Positions 6,301 through 6,477 of a DNA stretch of 6,477 nucleotides are shown here, piece after piece. The stretch is from Bacteroidales bacterium (GTDB lineage Bacteria; Bacteroidota; Bacteroidia; Bacteroidales; UBA1556). A program made the position numbers and the translations under genes. Within the stretch, counting starts at the first letter, position 1. Each line of letters opens with the position of its first letter. The stretch is from the NCBI GenBank assembly GCA_029939445.1, contig JAOZSY010000150.1, forward strand, positions 1 through 6,477, read 5' to 3'. The notes under the pieces are model-generated. The model did not search any database and was not told the origin of the DNA. It worked only from the letters and a program-made list of their open reading frames with translations.

Positions 6301-6477
6301 GAAATGGTAGTACAGTAAATAGCACTACTGGTTATCCAAGTCCATATGCTAATTACTATTGGGGAAATAAAGAACAATACTTAATTCTTGCTTCAGAAAT
6401 TATTGCTTTAGGTGGGTCTGCGGGTCCTATTGGTGAACTAGCTTTTGATGTATCTACTATAAATACATGCCCAAATA
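333..6477 (+). CDS. Giant secreted multidomain surface protein, probable T9SS cargo/adhesin (3' end outside window)
   Basis: One frame runs from the ATG at 333 to the window edge, 2048 complete codons without a stop. The start is set by the signal peptide (residues 1-20, cleavage ISA|QV) and the promoter 50 bases upstream. Domains in order: MAM/jelly-roll-like 21-207; Ig/Fn3-like 211-311; GNG-type beta-sandwich 317-489; CARDB-like 490-602; right-handed parallel beta-helix 607-1043 ending in DIGADEF; CARDB-like 1048-1161; Ig-like 1162-1226 with tail 1402-1429; lamin-tail-like 1227-1401; CARDB-like 1430-1534; GEVED 1540-1687; CARDB-like 1692-1796 and 1799-1911; Ig-like 1915-1985; second GNG-type from 1987. 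The protein is rich in Asn, Ser, Thr, Ile and Tyr, has few Cys, and has no membrane segment after the signal. Bacteroidota proteins built this way are normally exported by Sec, then by T9SS through a C-terminal sorting domain. That domain would lie beyond the window, so T9SS export is inferred. No catalytic motif is visible; adhesion or a matrix role is the best guess. Confidence 0.93.
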   Translation, partial: MKTLLSILIIFSFFYIKISAQVFTENFEGATIGLTSTTSVTSGGSTWGINTRLASQGLKSDSVYVPLGGITWLTTTASFSTLGNYSVYLAFDQICKVTIFDSAYIEVSNDNGLTWQRALVSNYLGAGLFGNIGNRFNEGSYNSSWEPGVASTPQSNWWKHELFDISNLAANSANVKIRFALADGNNLGHKGRAGWFLDSIYVTAAVSELIPPSITLLSPIIQDTVYSGDPVNIYASISDNSGIDSAYCIVNCMPFGEQDTILMIHDANTVDTFSCQIPFYGFGRTTNYYVIAYDGSFLHNAASTATYSYITKYTTGGIAEIGNGTSSSSFPFYTYYHDGRSQFIYTAAEINASGAFAGPITSIAFNVITNATQAMNGFTIKMTNTSLSTLTGFEPGLTSVYSPASYTVAGTGWQTINLSTPFLWNGASNLLIEVCFDNSAYTSNSTVYSTSMPGKTWIRGVDNGTGCSLTGGYTQGVRPNIKINILGSSDLTNDIGVRNILNPNTGVIAGTDFEVKVDLKNYGIDTIRNGQISWTYDGIAQTPFMLTATDSILPDDLMSPIILDTLTSTLGGHTIVAWSEMPNGVIDKNIINDTAQYSFYGCASSLGGTYTIGGTGADFIDFAEATLALDQCGITSAVVFNVNSGVYNEQININNIPGNSSVNTVIFQSALGDSSTVIVKHLAIDTNNNYVVNVDAVSNITFSNMTFEALDNTYARVFVFKNDVSNITINNNIIKNTISANIDNDDMSLIIGNMGNNITISNNSMINSAFAINLYADIIGLNWNINNNHITNVFSTAIFLNNAKFANISSNIIYANSIINTGSFIGIDIYSNSGSLIINNNEIYSTVSQQSIGININICDFDSNDPAIIYNNFIQVNASTAATTNTKGISLYTIKNLYTYYNNINITGYQPNSASVYLGEISSGYTENVKFINNIFANSAQGYIYNTNSVDTSLWINHHNDLWNYNAPNFSYLNGNISDFTTWQTISGETNSININPYFVSSTNLHIVNNSMNATAIPLLGITTDIDGHIRNTSTPDIGADEFDPSPWDASIISFASINNGCGLSNEVITIQIKNLGSANINGALTASYRLSHTASIVTETISNPIATGDTLLYTFTNLANLDIYSHGKDSTFNIEAWVNLSSDLIANNDSSFIEIISKYTPLPPIVSDTLISYGGSVNLTAISTDSLIWFQTDTSNEELSINRWYQTGALFDTTTYWVGTTVGNPIFKITETVQYKTAPGATSPYPSYLPSTDFDGIEITNLGDIDGDLSGYTINYNTVSYTFPANTVIASGDIVLAVYASSLTIGPAGNNVFYTSYISVSSNTPVSYWLTDENGVVVDAFSSNGANFPSSSTVTSSDFTGSLMGGSSHPGAVRILSDNNDASDWEVISPALASFGTANSNLTIVSQESTGCHSTLMPLTVEVNNIPQNDLSIYELISPISGYYLYSNTNVKVRIANYGIIAKDTIPLAYQLNSSPIVNDTLFQTMNSGDITEFTFGQTVDLSQSASFNFKVYTNLNYDTEPSNDSIIKVITNDTLIYCPSYATTPSDSKIDEVILESISNNTSGGGCATYSNFSSISTYLSQGMNYQISVTLGSCGGNFTKGAKAWIDFNNNGNFNDNGEEIANFGSGNGNYTATATFTVPNNATLGRHKLRVVGRESVGSNNISIVPCGTYSYGETEDYYIDIVPLIQFDIGTIKVINIADTSYQGASITPIVIIKNYGFDTLTTFDIMYTVNGNTPVVYNYNSTLLPFQRDTVTLASFNSPAGINNICAYSSLSTDANAINDTTCITYYSIPTKDAKALAIQYIDEYCGMSHDTIRIQLTNLGIDTINAVGQTNPTTISYQSNFLSPVTEVFTQAVAPGDTAWYEFNNLVYVGSNSIMDSVYNIKAWINYIGDNVAYNDSTYYVVESQHSPSIPTVINPVIIPYASPATLIANNAPVDSILWFSDSLSTEAIFGGSPYTTPWLNTNDTIFWVASSSGAPSTSLIFGNGSTVNSTTGYPSPYANYYWGNKEQYLILASEIIALGGSAGPIGELAFDVSTINTCPN
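393..953 (+). other. MAM/jelly-roll-like N-terminal domain (residues 21-207)
   Basis: The pattern is that of the extracellular jelly-roll domains common in Bacteroidota exoproteins. It opens with FTENFEG, has a central strand followed by VSNDNGLTW (D110, G112, W115), then WWKHELFDIS (W157, W158, D164), then VKIRFALADG, and closes with GWFLDSIYV (G194, W195, D198). Such domains bind carbohydrate or serve as structural units. Family-level assignment is by motif pattern only, and a carbohydrate ligand is inference. Confidence 0.65.
963..1265 (+). other. Ig/Fn3-like beta-sandwich domain (residues 211-311)
   Basis: The segment starts PPSITLLSP and continues with VNIYASISDNSGIDSAY, which is the usual 'v.a.i.D.sGi..a' strand pair. 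It ends with NYYVIAYDG and a final strand TATYSYIT, matching the 'YYi.A.D' motif of Ig/Fn3-like domains in secreted proteases and surface proteins. It links the jelly-roll domain to the first GNG-type domain. Two cysteines in CIVNC could form a local disulfide in the oxidising periplasm. The exact Ig-like subfamily is not determined. Confidence 0.55.
1281..1799 (+). repeat. GNG-type beta-sandwich domain, copy 1 (residues 317-489)
   Basis: The domain begins IGNGTSSSS and has a tyrosine-rich stretch (YTYYHDGRSQ). It continues IYTAAEINASGAFAGPITSI and AFNV, then MNGFTIKMTNTSLSTLTGF, GWQTINLSTPFLWNGASNLL, IEVCFDN, and a final strand NIKINI. I recognise this pattern (GxGT, Q-hydrophobic-YTAxE, AGxI..IAF.V, F.IkM..T, PF.W.G..NL) as a repeated domain of unknown role in large secreted Bacteroidota proteins. 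A second copy starts at residue 1987. No catalytic residues are evident; a structural or ligand-binding role is inferred. Confidence 0.65.
1800..2138 (+). other. CARDB-like domain 1 (residues 490-602)
   Basis: The domain has the CARDB layout. DLTNDIGVRNI is the opening strand and FEVKVDLKNYGIDTI holds the hallmark 'v.v.v.N.G.dti' strand. A strand describing 'untwisted' edge pairing (SWTYDGIAQ) follows, and the tail VIDKNIINDTAQYSF matches the 'D.n..ND....' ending. CARDB domains are Ig-like spacers in bacterial surface proteins. It bridges the GNG-type domain and the beta-helix. Confidence 0.6.
2151..3461 (+). other. Right-handed parallel beta-helix domain (residues 607-1043)
   Basis: The entry segment GGTYTIGGTGADFIDFAEA, followed by SGVYNEQININNIPG, is the familiar cap of Bacteroidota beta-helix proteins. 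Nine coils can be read from recurring 'hydrophobic-x-Asn-Asn' strands starting near residues 699, 726, 757, 784, 807, 837, 870, 897 and 929. Their spacing is 23-33 residues, the length of one helix turn. Asn pairs at the turns suggest stacked Asn ladders. The domain closes with PDIGADEF (1036-1043), the typical end motif of this class. Related folds include pectate lyases and adhesins, but I see no lyase catalytic or calcium motif, so polysaccharide binding or structure is more likely than catalysis. Confidence 0.75.
3474..4010 (+). repeat. CARDB-like 2 plus Ig-like 1: module copy 1, N-part (residues 1048-1226)
   Basis: The CARDB-like part (1048-1161) starts WDASIISFASINNGCGLSNE and continues ITIQIKNLGSANING, ATGDTLLYTFTNL, FNIEAWVNL and IANNDSSFIEI. 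The Ig-like part (1162-1226) runs PPIVSDTLISYGGSVNLTA, DSLIWFQTD, GALFDTTTYWVGTTVGNP. This is the CHU_C-associated Ig-like pattern (G...LTA...WF.......yT..L...t.YWV). The same two-domain unit recurs at residues 1799-1985 with conserved marks CG(L/M)S, TNLG/KNLG, GDT..Y.FNNL, A-W-I/V-N, N-DS. The Ig-like fold is interrupted after VGNP by the lamin-tail-like domain and appears to finish at 1402-1429. Confidence 0.6.
4011..4535 (+). other. Lamin-tail-like domain (LTD) inserted in an Ig-like domain (residues 1227-1401)
   Basis: After a KITETVQYK lead strand comes STDFDGIEITNLGDIDGDLS, then GYTINYN, YTFPANTVIASGDIVLAVY, YWLTDENGVVVDAFSS, PGAVRILSDNNDASDW and SFGTANSNL. These follow the LTD order: 'd.iEi.N.g...dLsGy.l', 'fp.gt.i.aGd.lvl', 'l.d..G.vvD.f', 'gs..R..d.D...asDw', 'G..N..l'. 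LTDs are small Ig-like modules found in nuclear lamins and in many secreted bacterial proteins. Their role in the latter is mostly unknown, perhaps nucleic-acid or surface binding. Assigned by motif order only. Confidence 0.6.
4536..4619 (+). other. Probable C-terminal strands of Ig-like domain 1 (residues 1402-1429)
   Basis: The segment LTIVSQESTGCHSTLMPLTV with EVNNIPQ resembles the end of CHU_C-type Ig-like domains ('V....s.GC.S....v.v.V...P'). It comes directly after the lamin-tail-like domain, whereas the beginning of the Ig-like fold comes directly before it. I therefore read it as the tail of the interrupted Ig-like domain rather than a linker. Confidence 0.5.
4620..4934 (+). other. 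CARDB-like domain 3 (residues 1430-1534)
   Basis: The opening NDLSIYELISPISG is followed by TNVKVRIANYGIIAKDTIPL, the diagnostic 'v.v.v.N.G...dt' strand. Next come YQLNSSPIVNDTLFQTMNSG and DITEFTFG, then FNFKVYTNLNYDTEPSNDS, which is the typical 'D....ND' CARDB ending. It leads into the GEVED domain through a short linker (1535-1539). Confidence 0.6.
4950..5393 (+). other. GEVED domain (residues 1540-1687)
   Basis: The domain starts at CPSYAT and includes KIDEVILESISNNT and the acidic loop WIDFNNNGNFNDNGEE (D1610, N1612, N1614, N1616, D1619, E1622), then FTVPNNATLGRHKLRVVG, and closes with PCGTYSYGETEDYYIDIV. The terminal YGETEDY (1676-1682) is the signature that gives the GEVED family its name, here with T for V. 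The acidic loop resembles a calcium site. GEVED domains occur in large secreted Bacteroidota and planctomycete proteins, usually near Ig-like repeats. Their exact function is not established. Confidence 0.8.
5406..5720 (+). other. CARDB-like domain 4 (residues 1692-1796)
   Basis: Recognised from FDIGTIKVINIADTSYQG, then ITPIVIIKNYGFDTLTTFDI (the 'v.v.ikNyG.dt' strand), MYTVNGNTPVVYNYN, LLPFQRDTVTLASF, NNICAYSSL and ANAINDTTCITYY, which matches the family's 'D.n..ND....' end. Two cysteines (in NNICAY and TTCITY) could pair. It directly precedes CARDB-like 5 with almost no linker, the only place in the window where two CARDB-like domains are adjacent. Confidence 0.6.
5727..6287 (+). repeat. CARDB-like 5 plus Ig-like 2: module copy 2 (residues 1799-1985)
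   Basis: The CARDB-like part (1799-1911) shows DAKALAIQYIDEYCGMSHD, IRIQLTNLGIDTINAV, APGDTAWYEFNNL, YNIKAWINYIGDN and AYNDSTYYVVES. The Ig-like part (1915-1985) shows PSIPTVINPVIIPYASPATL, DSILWFSDSLSTE, PYTTPWLNTNDTIFWVASSS. Both parts align by eye with residues 1048-1226, in the same order and at similar spacing. Here the Ig-like fold is followed at the same point by a GNG-type domain instead of the lamin-tail-like domain. Confidence 0.6.
6291..6476 (+). repeat. GNG-type beta-sandwich domain, copy 2, cut by the window end (residues 1987-2048)
   Basis: The sequence reads LIFGNGSTVNSTTGYPSPYA, then NYYWGNKEQYLILASEIIAL, then GGSAGPIGELAFDVST before the window ends. It lines up with copy 1 (GNG, the YY/Q stretch, A-x-E-I, A-G-P-I, A-F-x-V) without large gaps over about 50 residues. 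The strands F.IkM and PF.W.G seen in copy 1 would fall downstream. The two copies are clearly diverged, so this is an old duplication or shuffling of a common domain rather than a recent tandem repeat. Confidence 0.65.

Overview
The window is AT-rich DNA (about one third G+C, judged by eye) that looks like a member of the Bacteroidota, probably Flavobacteriia/Cytophagia-like. Four things support this. The main protein has a signal peptide cut just before a glutamine. Its domain mix (CARDB-like, CHU_C-type Ig-like, GEVED, lamin-tail-like, beta-helix ending in DIGADEF) is typical of giant type IX secretion (T9SS) cargo. A Bacteroidota-type promoter (TTG-N19-TAnnTTTG) precedes the gene. The start codon has no Shine-Dalgarno sequence. 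No species can be named.

Layout: bases 1-56 may hold the last codons of an upstream gene on the same strand (weak). Bases 57-332 are intergenic, with a weak hairpin plus T-run, a second stronger hairpin, and the promoter at 250-279. From the ATG at 333 one reading frame stays open to the end of the window: 2048 complete codons, no stop, and the C-terminus outside. Everything from 333 on is this single gene; the shorter open frames on either strand inside it are shadows.

The protein is a secreted, modular giant. In order it holds: a signal peptide (1-20), a MAM/jelly-roll-like domain (21-207), an Ig/Fn3-like domain (211-311), a GNG-type beta-sandwich (317-489), CARDB-like 1 (490-602), a right-handed parallel beta-helix (607-1043), CARDB-like 2 (1048-1161), an Ig-like domain (1162-1226, with its tail at 1402-1429) interrupted by a lamin-tail-like domain (1227-1401), CARDB-like 3 (1430-1534), GEVED (1540-1687), CARDB-like 4 (1692-1796), CARDB-like 5 (1799-1911), a second Ig-like domain (1915-1985), and a second GNG-type domain cut off by the window end (from 1987). 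No catalytic domain is recognisable, so an adhesin or surface-scaffold role is the best inference.

The most notable structure is a duplicated module, CARDB-like plus Ig-like. At the same point of the Ig-like fold the two copies carry different guest domains: lamin-tail-like in copy 1 and GNG-type in copy 2. Bacteroidota O-glycosylation-type tripeptides (D-S/T-A/I/L/V/M/T) are also unevenly spread, with 28 by hand count, all in or beside the Ig/CARDB/jelly-roll parts and none in the beta-helix, lamin-tail-like, GEVED or GNG-type domains.
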